Positions 43,720 through 52,685 are shown, counted from the stretch's first letter. The stretch: 58,382 bases of DNA from Elusimicrobia bacterium GWC2_64_44 (GCA_001799845.1 MGUG01000042.1:1-58382); one strand, 5' to 3'. Notes: a model not told the origin generated them from the letters alone. Translations and numbers: made by a program.

Positions 43720-43773
43720 TTGACCGGGCTCAAATCAGGATTTGAGCCGTTCTTGAACGGTGTTTGTTATACT
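43720..43773 (+). promoter_or_regulatory. promoter of RNA B with TTGA repeats and a palindrome
   Basis: TTGACC at 43720, TTGAGC at 43742 and TTGAAC at 43753 fall on the same 11-nt register (one position is skipped). TTGAAC is 9 nt before the -10 TATACT (43768-43773), exactly as for RNA A. A perfect 10-bp inverted repeat GGCTCAAATC/GATTTGAGCC (43727-43748) overlaps it. Confidence 0.58.
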
Positions 43774-43779
43774 TTCTGC

Positions 43780-43980
43780 GTAGTCAGTTCTTTTAAAAAT
43801 CAGATCTCCAGCGCTGTACGGTGCGCCCCCCTAACCCAACCCCCCAAGACTCGGGGCCTTCGGGCTCCGTGCTCTAGCATCTGCAGCGCTGGTCTATTTG
43901 CCCCGCCGGGCACAACTTGTCAGACTCCTCGTAAGGCCAACTTGTAACTCATCATGACTGTTCCGGCGGGGCGCTTTTTT
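43780..43980 (+). ncRNA. structured C-rich small RNA B, paralogue of A
   Basis: About 200 nt, homologous to RNA A over the 5' two thirds. P1 is CCAGCGCTG (43808-43816) with CAGCGCTGG (43884-43892): two base pairs differ from A and pairing is kept. The C-rich segment CGCCCCCCTAACCC and the TTCG-capped hairpin are conserved. P3 pairs GCCCCGCCGG (43900-43909) with CCGGCGGGGC (43963-43972) and ends in TTTTTT, a good terminator. The loop of P3 is unlike that of A, which suggests diverged targets or a scaffold role. No start codon with a ribosome-binding site opens a conserved frame in both copies. Confidence 0.7.
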
Positions 43981-44046
43981 GCGTCCCGCCCGGACGGCGT
44001 TCCGCCGGGCGGCAAGGAACGGGCGCGGCTATTATAAGGAGTTGGC

Positions 44047-45021
44047 ATGAAAATATTATTGGCAGCGATCCTGATTGCGGCGGCGGGCGGCCCGGCTTCT
44101 GCCCGGTGGAAATTCGACCCAGTCCTCGAGATCTCACCGGACGGGAAGCATTTTATGGCGGCTTTCGGCGGAAATCTGAATATCGGCGTTATCAAAGGGG
44201 CCGAAAAGAAATTCACGGGGGCGGTAGCGCTCGGCGACAGTTTCAACTGGACCGCCATCGGCTTTACCCCGGACAGCAAGCGGGTGGCGGTCGCCCTGCT
44301 TAAAGAGGACGAGCTGCGATATTACTCGCTCGACGCCAGGTTTCTGGGCGCGGTCCGGGAGGTTGCCCCCTTAAGAGTGTCGCGAAGCTTCAAATGGGCG
44401 CTGGACTCTCACGAGGAAGACGGCGCGGAGAAGAACGTGCTCGGCCTGATCTCGGGCGAGCGCTTCTCCCCCAAATTTGTCCTGCCCGCGGACCTTGAAC
44501 ACGCAGAACTCTCACCAGACGATAAGCTGGCCGCATTCTCAATCTATCGCCCCGCCAAGGACGGCAAGAAAGGCATTTCCGCGCTCCAGCTGCTCTCCCT
44601 CAAGACAGGCAAGTATCTCAAAAAATATTCCCCGGAGTTGTTCGGGCCGATAGGGCACGTCAGGTTCTCGCCTGACGGCGGGTCGCTGGCTTTCGCCGAC
44701 TCCGATGGCCAGGTGCGGCTGGTCCGGCTTTCCGACTGGAAATTTACCGGCTCGGTCTCCAAGCGGGGAAAACTGGTATTTGCCATGGACTTCTCTCCCG
44801 ACGGCTCTATGCTGGCCGTGGGGTATGGCGAAGGCTTGAGGGTTTACTCGCTTCCGGACCTCCGCGTCATCATAGACAGGGATTTTACCGGCACCCTCGA
44901 CACCGACTGGAACATCAACGACGTCGCCTTCGCCAAAGACGGGTCCTTCGTGGCGGTGCTGGTCTGGACCAAGGCAGCTGACGGGCACAGCGTAAAGTTT
45001 ATAGACATAAAGCGCCGGTAA
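44047..45021 (+). CDS. secreted WD40/beta-propeller-like protein
   Basis: 324 residues. A signal peptide (MKILLAAILIAAAGG, ending ASA) is followed by repeated blades of about 40-45 residues with ISPDGKH, FTPDSKRVAVAL, LSPDDKLAAFS, FSPDGGSLAFAD and FSPDGSMLAVGY, the WD40/TolB-like propeller pattern. It is probably periplasmic and binds protein or peptide. AAGGAG lies 7 nt before the ATG, and TATTAT a little further upstream. It is followed by another secreted protein on the same strand. Confidence 0.82.
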   Translation: MKILLAAILIAAAGGPASARWKFDPVLEISPDGKHFMAAFGGNLNIGVIKGAEKKFTGAVALGDSFNWTAIGFTPDSKRVAVALLKEDELRYYSLDARFLGAVREVAPLRVSRSFKWALDSHEEDGAEKNVLGLISGERFSPKFVLPADLEHAELSPDDKLAAFSIYRPAKDGKKGISALQLLSLKTGKYLKKYSPELFGPIGHVRFSPDGGSLAFADSDGQVRLVRLSDWKFTGSVSKRGKLVFAMDFSPDGSMLAVGYGEGLRVYSLPDLRVIIDRDFTGTLDTDWNINDVAFAKDGSFVAVLVWTKAADGHSVKFIDIKRR

Positions 45022-45082
45022 GCGGCGGCCATTTAAGCCGTGCAATGATATAATTGCCAGATACAGTTCCCCAGGAGACGCT

Positions 45083-45661
45083 ATGCCCCTGTTCCCCTCG
45101 ACCGGCAGCCTCGCCGTCCTGCCGGCCTTAATGCTGCTCGCCGCCTCCCCCGCCGCGGCCGCAGATTTCAGCATTAAGAACGGGCCTCCCGCTGTGGTGC
45201 GGTTCACCAACAACAAGAAAGTAGAGCTCACGCAGGTGACCCTTAACTGCACTATGACCCCGGCTAACCTCACCTTTTTCTGGCTCGAGGACGGCAGGGC
45301 CGTATACGATTTCCCGGCAAAGAACGGCAGGTGGAAGGCTCCCGCCGTCTCGGTCAAGCAGCTGATCTTTAAACCGGCCCTCTCGCTGGCCGGCAACAAG
45401 TGGCCCGCCGTGCCCGTGTATAACGTACTGGTAAAGCTCCGGAACGGCCAGAAGATAAGGGCCATCATGCAGGTCGGCAATATCTGGGGGAATTTTTCGG
45501 GCACTCCGCCGAAAACGGGGGACGTCAAGTTCGACGGGGCCGGTAAGGCCTTCTGGTCGGTGGAATATATGCATGTCCGGCAGCCCAGCGCACTGCGGCT
45601 GAAGGACATCACTTATCCGGACCTGCCGGACGATATAGACCCCGACGAAAAAAAGAAGTAA
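45083..45661 (+). CDS. secreted protein of unknown function
   Basis: 192 residues. A signal peptide ends near AAAADF. The mature part looks like a beta-sandwich (VVRFTNNKKVELTQVTLNCTM, VYNVLVKLRNGQ), followed by a charged C-terminus (DDIDPDEKKK). No family recognised. It has its own TATAAT (about 45052) and a CAGGAGA ribosome-binding site, so it can be expressed apart from the propeller gene. Confidence 0.68.
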   Translation: MPLFPSTGSLAVLPALMLLAASPAAAADFSIKNGPPAVVRFTNNKKVELTQVTLNCTMTPANLTFFWLEDGRAVYDFPAKNGRWKAPAVSVKQLIFKPALSLAGNKWPAVPVYNVLVKLRNGQKIRAIMQVGNIWGNFSGTPPKTGDVKFDGAGKAFWSVEYMHVRQPSALRLKDITYPDLPDDIDPDEKKK

Positions 45662-45683
45662 TCACACTCCGGGGGTATAGGAC

Positions 45684-46823
45684 TTAATTTCCGTACTCGC
45701 AGCGCTCGATGGCGCCGGTGGGGCCGTCGAAGACCAGCGTGAAGCCGTCGGCGAAGGTCACCTTGTAGAAATCCGGCTTCTCCGGGGTTTCAGGCGAATA
45801 GATGCCGGTCACTTTCTCGCCGGGGCCTAGCTTCCACTTGTCTATCTCGGTGCGCAGGGAGTCCGGGTCGCGCCTGTCGGGCACCGGCACGTAGCGATAG
45901 TCCATGGCCGCCTGGAACTTGTCCCAGTCGGCCGACCCGGCCAGGTTGCGGCCGGCCGCGCGCCTGGCCAGCAGGCGCATCCGGAGCCGGGCGTAGGAGC
46001 GCTCCGGGTAGTAGCAGTCCAGCACGTCGCCGCCTTCGTCCAGCGCCAGCACGAAACCGTCGGGGAAATAAGCTTTGTAGTAGCCGGCGCCCGTGACGCC
46101 CAGCGCGGCGCAGTCCGTGGCCGCGCAGAAATAATTCACCGTGCTGACGGTCTCGGCCGGGGCGTCCTTCCAGGCCTCTATCTCATAGTCGCTCATCTTC
46201 TCGCTGCCGCCCAGCGCGGCTATGGACAGCCGCGTGGCCAGGCTGCCGGCCTTCATCCTGGCGAAATCGGCCCATTCCGGCGTTGAAGTCACCTTTACTC
46301 CCTTCTTGGCCAGGGCCCGCAGCAGGGAGCGCAGGTCGCGCGGCGAGGGCTCGGCGGCCCAGTCGCGCTCCACCACGGCCCTCACGGCGGCGAGTGCCGC
46401 CCCGCCAGGCACGGCGTACAGCCGCACATTGAGCTCGGAGAGGCCGGCGCCCAGGTCGGCCGCCAGGCCGGTCACCACGGCGTCCACGCCCAGCTCTTTC
46501 TTCAGGCGCTTCAGCAGGCCTGGCGCCGCGCCCGCCTCCGGCCTGAAAGCGAACTCCTCCAGCTCTTTGGAATACTGCCCCGGCGCGAGTATGGTGAAGC
46601 GCCCGTGGTTTATCAATTCAGTGGTAAGCCGCTCGCCCAGCAGCCGGCCGTCGGGGCAGGTGCCGGGGCCCTGCGCGCAGCCGAAAGGCAGCACGGCCGC
46701 GACGCGCAGCTTCTTGCCGGCCCTTGCGCCGAGCTCCTCGGCCAGTTTCCGGTAAGTATTCTCCGCCGCGCCGGCGCGCGCGGCCAGCAGGCAGGCGCAA
46801 GCCGCCAATAAGATCTTTCTCAT
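45684..46823 (-). CDS. secreted protein with CsgG/FlgO-like N-terminal domain
   Basis: 379 residues. A signal peptide (MRKILLAACACLLAARAGAA) is followed by a domain reminiscent of FlgO/CsgG: LRVAAVLPFG, GRLLGERLTTELINHGRFTIL, and LGVDAVVTGLAADLG. The C-terminal half has two similar strand-rich segments ending KAYFPDGFVLALD and KVTFADGFTLVFDG, an internal repeat. It converges on the 45083 gene with a 22-nt gap. Function unknown; envelope location is likely. Confidence 0.65.
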   Translation of the reverse strand: MRKILLAACACLLAARAGAAENTYRKLAEELGARAGKKLRVAAVLPFGCAQGPGTCPDGRLLGERLTTELINHGRFTILAPGQYSKELEEFAFRPEAGAAPGLLKRLKKELGVDAVVTGLAADLGAGLSELNVRLYAVPGGAALAAVRAVVERDWAAEPSPRDLRSLLRALAKKGVKVTSTPEWADFARMKAGSLATRLSIAALGGSEKMSDYEIEAWKDAPAETVSTVNYFCAATDCAALGVTGAGYYKAYFPDGFVLALDEGGDVLDCYYPERSYARLRMRLLARRAAGRNLAGSADWDKFQAAMDYRYVPVPDRRDPDSLRTEIDKWKLGPGEKVTGIYSPETPEKPDFYKVTFADGFTLVFDGPTGAIERCEYGN

Positions 46824-46906
46824 AGTCCCCCCTCAGCGAATATATCAAGAATTGCCCGGAATTGGAATAGGGGCTTCAGGAATTAGGAATCAGCGTCCCC
46901 TTTTAT

Positions 46907-46912
46907 TATAAT
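46907..46912 (+). promoter_or_regulatory. consensus -10 adjacent to start codon (leaderless candidate)
   Basis: TATAAT ends 7 nt before the ATG of the response regulator gene, with no Shine-Dalgarno sequence between. A weak -35 (TTAGGA) lies 18 nt upstream. Confidence 0.6.
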
Positions 46913-46919
46913 CACTTTA

Positions 46920-47606
46920 ATGAAAGAGCGCGCCCTCATAGTGGACGACGACGCGGAGCTGCTGGGTATCCTGAAGAAATACCTGGAGAACCACGGCCTG
47001 GAGACCATTACCGCCTCCAACGGGGCGGAGGCGCTGGCCGCCGCGCCCTCGGGCAAGCCCGACATCATCATCACCGACGTCGAGATGCCGCGCCTCGACG
47101 GCCTCGCGCTGTGCCGCCGCATCAAGGACAACAAGGTGCTGGCCGACATCCCCGTCATCATCATGACCGGCAAGAAGATCTCCGAGGCCGACCAGGTGGC
47201 CGGCTACGGCTGCGGGGCCGACGACTACGTGGTAAAGCCGTTCTCCTACCCCGTGCTGCTGGCCAAGGTGAAGGCCATGCTGCGCCGCGCCGCCCGCGGC
47301 AAGAAAAAGACCGCCGTGCTGCGCATAGGCGACCTGGAGCTCAACCTCGAGGGCCGCACCCTGCAGCTCAAGGGCAAGCCCGTCAAGCTCACCTCCAAGG
47401 AATTCGACCTGCTGCACACTTTGGTCTCCAAGCCGGGCAAGGTGCTCAGCCTCAACAGCCTGCTCGAGGCCGTCTGGGGCTACAACACCGCCGACTACAA
47501 CGACCCCCACACCGTGGAGGTGCACGTCTCCAACCTGCGCCGCAAGATCGGTTCTTTCGGCAAGCGCATCCAGGCCGTTCCCGGACACGGCTACAAGTTC
47601 GACTGA
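46920..47606 (+). CDS. OmpR/PhoB-family response regulator
   Basis: 228 residues. Receiver: acidic pair DDD at 9-11, phospho-acceptor D53 in IITDVEMP, T in IIMTGKK, and K in VVKPF. The C-terminal winged helix (about 135-228) has LTSKEFDLLHTL and TVEVHVSNLRRKIG, typical of OmpR/PhoB. Such proteins bind direct repeats about 11 bp apart, which matches the sites before the two small RNAs 3 kb upstream; whether this regulator binds them is unknown. The kinase gene follows after 7 nt. The transcript may be leaderless. Confidence 0.93.
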   Translation: MKERALIVDDDAELLGILKKYLENHGLETITASNGAEALAAAPSGKPDIIITDVEMPRLDGLALCRRIKDNKVLADIPVIIMTGKKISEADQVAGYGCGADDYVVKPFSYPVLLAKVKAMLRRAARGKKKTAVLRIGDLELNLEGRTLQLKGKPVKLTSKEFDLLHTLVSKPGKVLSLNSLLEAVWGYNTADYNDPHTVEVHVSNLRRKIGSFGKRIQAVPGHGYKFD

Positions 47607-47613
47607 CCAGCGC

Positions 47614-49581
47614 ATGCTTAAACCTTCGATAGACGGAACCGACGCGGTTTATCTGGGCAAGGCCCTGCAGGCCCTGCTCTCCACCGCTTTCTCCCCCGAC
47701 AATTTCGGCCCTTTCCTCGGAAAAGCCCTGCGCATCATGTCCGAAAGCTCGGTCATAGGCCCCGGGGCAAGGCTGGCCGTAACCTTGAAGACCGGGCGTG
47801 TCAGGGAAGTTTTTCGCGGCTTCCAGGGCGCGGACCGGGCCAGCCTGCTGGCCGGCCGCAGGCCCGCCGGCGCGAAGCCCGGCCTGCTGTTCACCGAGCC
47901 CATCTGCCTTGGCAACGCCAAAGCCGGCAAACTGACCGTGCTCCTCAAAAAGCCGGCCGGCAACCGCATGGCCACGCAGTCCCTGCTGGGGCTGGCGGCG
48001 CAGTTCATCTCCGCCAGGCTGCAGGGCGAAGAGCGCGACGCCGAACTGGCCCGGGAACGCGATCTTTCCTCTTCCGTAAAGCACATCGAGGAGCTGTACC
48101 TGTCTTTTCCCGGCATCTCGCTGGAGGAGATCTCCCGCGCGGTGCTGGACGAGGCGCGCCGGCTGACCGGCAGCGCCTTCGGCTTCGTCGGGAATATCGA
48201 CCAGGTCAGCGGCCGCTTGAGCATCTCCTCCCTGACCACGGAAGCCTGGGCCAACAGCGGCATGAACGCCAAGCCGCTGGTCTTCGATCGTTTCAGCGGA
48301 CTCTGGGGCTGGGTGCTGCTCAAGAAGAAGGCGCTGCTCACCAACGCCGCCCGGGCCGACCGCCGCTCGTCCGGCCTGCCCCACGGCCACATCAGGATTG
48401 AAAGGTTCCTGGGCGTGCCGGCGCTGTCCGGCAAAAAGCTGCTGGGCATGCTGGCGCTGGCCAACCCCGCCGGGGATTACGGGCCCGAAGACCTGGTGGC
48501 GGCGGAAAAGCTGGCGCGCGTCTACGCCATGATCCTGCAGCGCAAGCTGGCCGAGGACCGGCAGAAGGAAGAGGACAGCCGCTTCCGCGCCATAGTCTCC
48601 TCCATGCGCGACGTGATCTACACCGCGGGCATGGACGGCCGCCTGACCTACATCAGCCCCCGCGCGGCGGATTACGGCTACACCCCCGAGGAGCTGACGG
48701 GGCGCAGCGTCACGGAGCTGGCCCATCCCGAGGACAAGGAATTCCTGACCAAGGCTTTCGCCAACACGGTGGCGTCCGGCAAGACCCTGCCGATAGTGCC
48801 TTACCGCATCCGCAAGAAGGACGGCTCCTACGCCTACGTGGAGCAGAAGAGCGGCGTAGTGATCAAGGGCGGCAGGCCGTTCTGCATTACCGGCGTGGTG
48901 CGCGACGTGACGGAGCAGAAGCGCACCGAGCTGCTGCTCCGGGAGAACGAGGCGCTGATGCGCATGGTGTTCGACACGGCCAAGGACGCCATCTTCGTCA
49001 AAGACATGAACGGCATGTACGTGAAGGTGAACAAGGCCTGCGCGGACCTGATGCGCAGCACCACCGAAGAGATGATAGGCCGCACCGACTCCGATTACTT
49101 CCCCGGCGAGGCCGCCGACAGCGTGTTCCGCACCGATTCCGAGGTGGTGCGCAGCGGGCGGACGCTGTCGCTGAACAATCTTCACCCGTTCCCGGGCGGC
49201 GAGCGCTACGTGAACATCATCAAGACGCCGCTGAGGAACTCCTCCGGAGAGGTGATAGGCCTGCTGGGCATCGCCCGCGACATCACCGAGCTCAAGCGCA
49301 TGGAGAGCGCGCTGGCGCTGGCCAACGCCGCCGAGGCGGTCAGCAAGGTGGCGCGGCCCATGGCGCACGACTTCAACAACGCGCTGGCGGCCATCAACGG
49401 CTACGCCACGCTGATAGAGGACGACCTGAAGCCCGACAGCCCGATCAAGACCGAGATCTCGCGCATCATAGAGGCCGTCAAGCGCGCCGCGGAGCTGACC
49501 TCCAAGTTCCAGGATTTCGCCCGCAACCCGAAAATTGAAAACCCCGGCGAGGCCGGGGACAAGAAGCAGGAAAAGAAGTAG
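47614..49581 (+). CDS. PAS/GAF sensor with HisKA but no ATPase domain
   Basis: 655 residues, cytosolic. A GAF domain spans about 160-310, then two PAS/PAC units (about 320-440 and 445-560). The HisKA helix with H585 (AHDFNNALAAINGY) follows, but the protein ends 70 residues later with a Lys-rich tail. The HATPase_c domain (N, G1, G2 boxes) is absent and there is no frameshifted remnant downstream, because the next gene ends 5 nt away on the other strand. It may be phosphorylated in trans, for example by another kinase, or act as a phosphotransfer or scaffold protein for the regulator 7 nt upstream. Confidence 0.85.
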   Translation: MLKPSIDGTDAVYLGKALQALLSTAFSPDNFGPFLGKALRIMSESSVIGPGARLAVTLKTGRVREVFRGFQGADRASLLAGRRPAGAKPGLLFTEPICLGNAKAGKLTVLLKKPAGNRMATQSLLGLAAQFISARLQGEERDAELARERDLSSSVKHIEELYLSFPGISLEEISRAVLDEARRLTGSAFGFVGNIDQVSGRLSISSLTTEAWANSGMNAKPLVFDRFSGLWGWVLLKKKALLTNAARADRRSSGLPHGHIRIERFLGVPALSGKKLLGMLALANPAGDYGPEDLVAAEKLARVYAMILQRKLAEDRQKEEDSRFRAIVSSMRDVIYTAGMDGRLTYISPRAADYGYTPEELTGRSVTELAHPEDKEFLTKAFANTVASGKTLPIVPYRIRKKDGSYAYVEQKSGVVIKGGRPFCITGVVRDVTEQKRTELLLRENEALMRMVFDTAKDAIFVKDMNGMYVKVNKACADLMRSTTEEMIGRTDSDYFPGEAADSVFRTDSEVVRSGRTLSLNNLHPFPGGERYVNIIKTPLRNSSGEVIGLLGIARDITELKRMESALALANAAEAVSKVARPMAHDFNNALAAINGYATLIEDDLKPDSPIKTEISRIIEAVKRAAELTSKFQDFARNPKIENPGEAGDKKQEKK

Positions 49582-49585
49582 CGGT

Positions 49586-50470
49586 TCAGCCGCGCCGCAG
49601 GGCCGCCGAGTTCTTAAGGAGCTCGGCGGTCTCTTTTTTGGAGAGGCGCAGGCCGGCGGCGAACTCTTCGCCGGCGGGGCCCATCAGGGCGGCTATGGCG
49701 GCCAGGCGGGCGAAGTGCCCGCTCTGCGCGGCCACCGACGGGCCGAAGGCGAAAGCGGGATGTATGACGGCCAGGGCGCCGAGCTCTTTGAGCAGCTCGA
49801 GCGCCGGCAGGGGGTTCTCTTCTTTTAAAATTTTCACCAGCTCGTTGCGCAGCCGCTCGCGCGACAGCAGCCCCGGCGCCCCGGCGCCGACAGCGGCGCG
49901 GGCCAGCGCCAGCGTGCCTGCCTCCAGCCGCCAGCCGAAGCGGCCGGCGAAGCGCGCCGCCCGGTAGAGGCGCGTGGGGTCGTCCTCGAAGCTGGCCGCA
50001 TGCAGCACGCGCACCAGGCCGGCCTTGATGTCGTCGAGGCCTTTATACGGGTCCAGGAGAGAGTAAGGGGCGGGGCCGTCGAGGCGCACGGCCATGGCGT
50101 TGCAGGCGAAGTCGCGGCGCTTTAGGTCCTCGGCGGCGGAGGCCGCCTGGCTCACCGTGGGCAGCGCGGCGGGTTTGGTGTAGATTTCCTTGCGGAAACG
50201 CGCGAAGTCCAGCCGGCGGCCCTGCGCGTCGAAGAAACGCACCGTCAGGAAAAGCTTGAATTTCTGGTGGCTCCCGCCGTATTCCTTCTCCAGCGCCTCC
50301 ACCAGCGGCGCCTGGTCCCCGCCGACCAGGAAGTCTATGTCGGCGCTGGGGCGGCCGAGCGCCCAGTCGCGGGCGCAGCCGCCAACGGCGTAGAGTTCGA
50401 GCCCCGCCCCCGCGGCCAGCGCGGCGGCTTTCTGCAGCAGCGGCAGGTCGTTGAGGGGGCGCAGCAGCAT
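49586..50470 (-). CDS. CCA-adding/poly(A) polymerase-family nucleotidyltransferase
   Basis: 294 residues. The class II head domain is clear: VGGCARDWALG (G30-G31, R34-D35) and the metal Asp pair ADIDFLVG (D44, D46), then RRDFACNAMA and DDPTRLYRAARFAGRFGW, the RNA-binding neck. It lacks the HD domain and long tail of many CCA enzymes. Whether it adds CCA, A only, or poly(A) cannot be told from sequence. It shares one nt with the upstream CpXC gene (TGATG). Confidence 0.88.
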   Translation of the reverse strand: MLLRPLNDLPLLQKAAALAAGAGLELYAVGGCARDWALGRPSADIDFLVGGDQAPLVEALEKEYGGSHQKFKLFLTVRFFDAQGRRLDFARFRKEIYTKPAALPTVSQAASAAEDLKRRDFACNAMAVRLDGPAPYSLLDPYKGLDDIKAGLVRVLHAASFEDDPTRLYRAARFAGRFGWRLEAGTLALARAAVGAGAPGLLSRERLRNELVKILKEENPLPALELLKELGALAVIHPAFAFGPSVAAQSGHFARLAAIAALMGPAGEEFAAGLRLSKKETAELLKNSAALRRG

Positions 50471-51114
50471 CAGATCTTTACGAAGGGGATGGTATCGTCT
50501 TTGCCGGCTTTAAGGGCGTCCACCAGCTTCTTCAGCCGGGGCAGCGCGTCGTTCTTGGCGTACAGGCCCTCAGCGGCCTTAAGGCCCGCGGCCCGGCTGA
50601 AGAGGCCGGCCGGCATGGGCAGGGTGAAGGGGATATCCAGCTCGCGGGCGGCCACCGGGTTCACCGGCAGCAGCTTCAGGCCTTCTTCGCGCGCCATGAA
50701 TTCCATCACTTCGGTCTCTTCCTCGCGGTCCCTGTCGTTCTCCAGCCGGGAGGCCAGCTGGCCCAGGCCGAACAGGTAAAGCGGGGCCGAGCTAAGCCCC
50801 TGGCCGGCGAAGAGAGAGGCCTTAACGGGCTCGTAGTCCGCGTTCATGCGCGCTATCCACTTTTCTTTCTCGGCCTCGTAGCTCTCGGGCATCACGAATG
50901 CCAGCAGGTCCCGGTGCGGGTCGATGTAGAGGAAAGGCTCCTCGTGCTGCACCATCTCCTCGCACTTGGGGCAGACCAGCAGGTCGAACTCGCCGCTCAA
51001 GATGAGCTCTTTCACGTCGTGGTCGCGGTCCCCGCGGACCACGGTCCAGAAGTCCGCGTCGAAGCTCTCCCCGCAATGCGGGCACTCTACCCTGAAAACG
51101 CCCTTGGTGGCCAT
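50470..51114 (-). CDS. CpXC domain protein
   Basis: 214 residues. The N-terminal domain has VECPHCGESF and LLVCPKCEEMV, the paired CPxC motifs that define the CpXC family, with the HEEPFLYIDP strand between. The C-terminal half is helical. CpXC proteins probably bind zinc; their role is unknown. It overlaps both neighbours by one nt, so it is translated together with the PLP enzyme and nucleotidyltransferase genes. Confidence 0.85.
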   Translation of the reverse strand: MATKGVFRVECPHCGESFDADFWTVVRGDRDHDVKELILSGEFDLLVCPKCEEMVQHEEPFLYIDPHRDLLAFVMPESYEAEKEKWIARMNADYEPVKASLFAGQGLSSAPLYLFGLGQLASRLENDRDREEETEVMEFMAREEGLKLLPVNPVAARELDIPFTLPMPAGLFSRAAGLKAAEGLYAKNDALPRLKKLVDALKAGKDDTIPFVKI

Positions 51115-52565
51115 CAGTTTACCCCGGCTTCCTTGTTGAAGGCTTCTATCAGGCGGTCGTACTCTTCCACCTGGGCGAAGGTCTCGTCCCAGTAGGAAGG
51201 TTCCCAGAGCTGGCGCAGCTCGTCGGAGGTGCGGCCCTGCTGCTCTACCCAGGTGAAGTACTTCAGATTGTGCACGGCCTTGCGGTCGGCGTAGGTGAGC
51301 TCTTTCATGGCGGAGGTGTTCTCGCCCAGCAGGCGGCGCTCGAAGTCCACCAGCGCGTTCTCGCGGGTGTACTTACCCATGTCCCGCTCCATCTCTTTAA
51401 TGCGGGAACCGTAGAGCTCCATGGAATCGGTGAACACGGTCATCACCACGTCGTTCTCGCCGAGCTCGTAGTACTTGGCGGTCTTGATGGCGGACAGCAG
51501 GTTGGAGATGCCGGAGAAGCCCAGCAGGTTCAGGCGCTCGATGACGTCCTTCTTGACGCCGTACTGCGCCAGGACCTTCTTGCCCTCGGGCTCGTTGAAG
51601 AGCCGGGCTATGCGCACGCAGGACTCGTCGTCGATGGCGGTGACCACGTCGGTGTTGCGGACGTTATGCACCCAGGGGATGTGCTTGTCGCCTATGCCCT
51701 CTATGCGGTGCTCGCCGAAGCCGTTGCAGAGGATGGTGGGGCACTGCAGCGCCTCGGAGGCGGTGATAAAGGAGCCGGGGAACTTCTTCTTCAGGTAGTC
51801 GCCCGCTCCGATGGTGCCGGCAGAGCCGGTGGCGGAGGTGAAGCCGGCCATGCGGCTACGCGGCCCTTTCACGGCGTTAAAAGCCTCTTCGAGGGCGCTT
51901 CCGGTGACGTGGTAATGCCAGGTGGGGTTGCCCATCTCTTCGAACTGGTTGAAGATGACGCAGTCTTTGCGGGTCTTCTTGATCTCCCAGCACTTGTCGT
52001 AAATTTCCTTCACGTTGCTCTCGGTGCCTGGGGTGGCGATGACCTCGGAGCCGATCTCCTTGAGCCAGTCAAAGCGCTCTTTGCTCATGCCCTCGGGCAG
52101 GATGGCTACGGGCGTGGTGCCCAGCAGCTTGGAGTCGAAGGCGCCGCCGCGGCAGTAGTTGCCGGTGGAGGGCCAGACGGCCTTCTGGGCCTGCGCGTCG
52201 AACTCGCCGGTGACCATGCGGGGAGCCAGGCAGCCGTAGGCCGCGCCCACCTTGTGCGCGCCCGTCGGGAAGTACTTGCCGACTATGCCGACGACGCGGG
52301 CCTTGATGCCGGTGATCTCGCGGGGGATCTCCAGCATGTTCACGGGGCCGAAGCCGCCGGTCTTGTGGTCGTTCTTCCAGGTGATGCGGAAGAGGTTGAC
52401 GGGGTTGATGTCCCAGAGGCCGACGGGCTTGAGGGCTTTCTTGATCTTCTCGGGAATGAGGTTCGGGTCCTTCATCTGCTTGAAGGTGGGCATGATAATG
52501 CCGCGCTTCTTGCACAGCGCGGCGTTCTTCTTGACGATAGCGGAATTCACTTTAAGTTTAGCCAT
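51114..52565 (-). CDS. PLP-dependent fold-type II enzyme (cysteine synthase/TrpB-like)
   Basis: 483 residues. The Schiff-base Lys lies in FPTGAHKVGAAYG, as in cysteine synthase and threonine synthase relatives; the substrate loop is STGNYCRGGAF and the phosphate loop is TSATGSAGTIGAG. The C-terminal part (ELTYADRKAVHNLKYFTWVEQQGR) is unlike CysK or TrpB. I would call it an uncharacterised PLP lyase or synthase; the reaction is not clear. GGAGGA precedes the ATG. It heads an operon with the CpXC and CCA-like genes. Confidence 0.82.
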   Translation of the reverse strand: MAKLKVNSAIVKKNAALCKKRGIIMPTFKQMKDPNLIPEKIKKALKPVGLWDINPVNLFRITWKNDHKTGGFGPVNMLEIPREITGIKARVVGIVGKYFPTGAHKVGAAYGCLAPRMVTGEFDAQAQKAVWPSTGNYCRGGAFDSKLLGTTPVAILPEGMSKERFDWLKEIGSEVIATPGTESNVKEIYDKCWEIKKTRKDCVIFNQFEEMGNPTWHYHVTGSALEEAFNAVKGPRSRMAGFTSATGSAGTIGAGDYLKKKFPGSFITASEALQCPTILCNGFGEHRIEGIGDKHIPWVHNVRNTDVVTAIDDESCVRIARLFNEPEGKKVLAQYGVKKDVIERLNLLGFSGISNLLSAIKTAKYYELGENDVVMTVFTDSMELYGSRIKEMERDMGKYTRENALVDFERRLLGENTSAMKELTYADRKAVHNLKYFTWVEQQGRTSDELRQLWEPSYWDETFAQVEEYDRLIEAFNKEAGVN

Positions 52566-52685
52566 TGCGGTTCCTCCGGATTAATCTTCGCGAAAATCTG
52601 TTTTTATTATACAAATATCCACAATACTGAAATAGCCTTACCCAAAGAGGAACCGCAAGATGCCCAGTCGGGGGCGCTCGTGGTT

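Noticed and set aside
43517..43980. 6S or 6C RNA
   Set aside because: 6C RNA has two C-loop hairpins and is known from Actinobacteria; 6S needs a long rod with a central bubble. The P1-P3 plan seen here fits neither.
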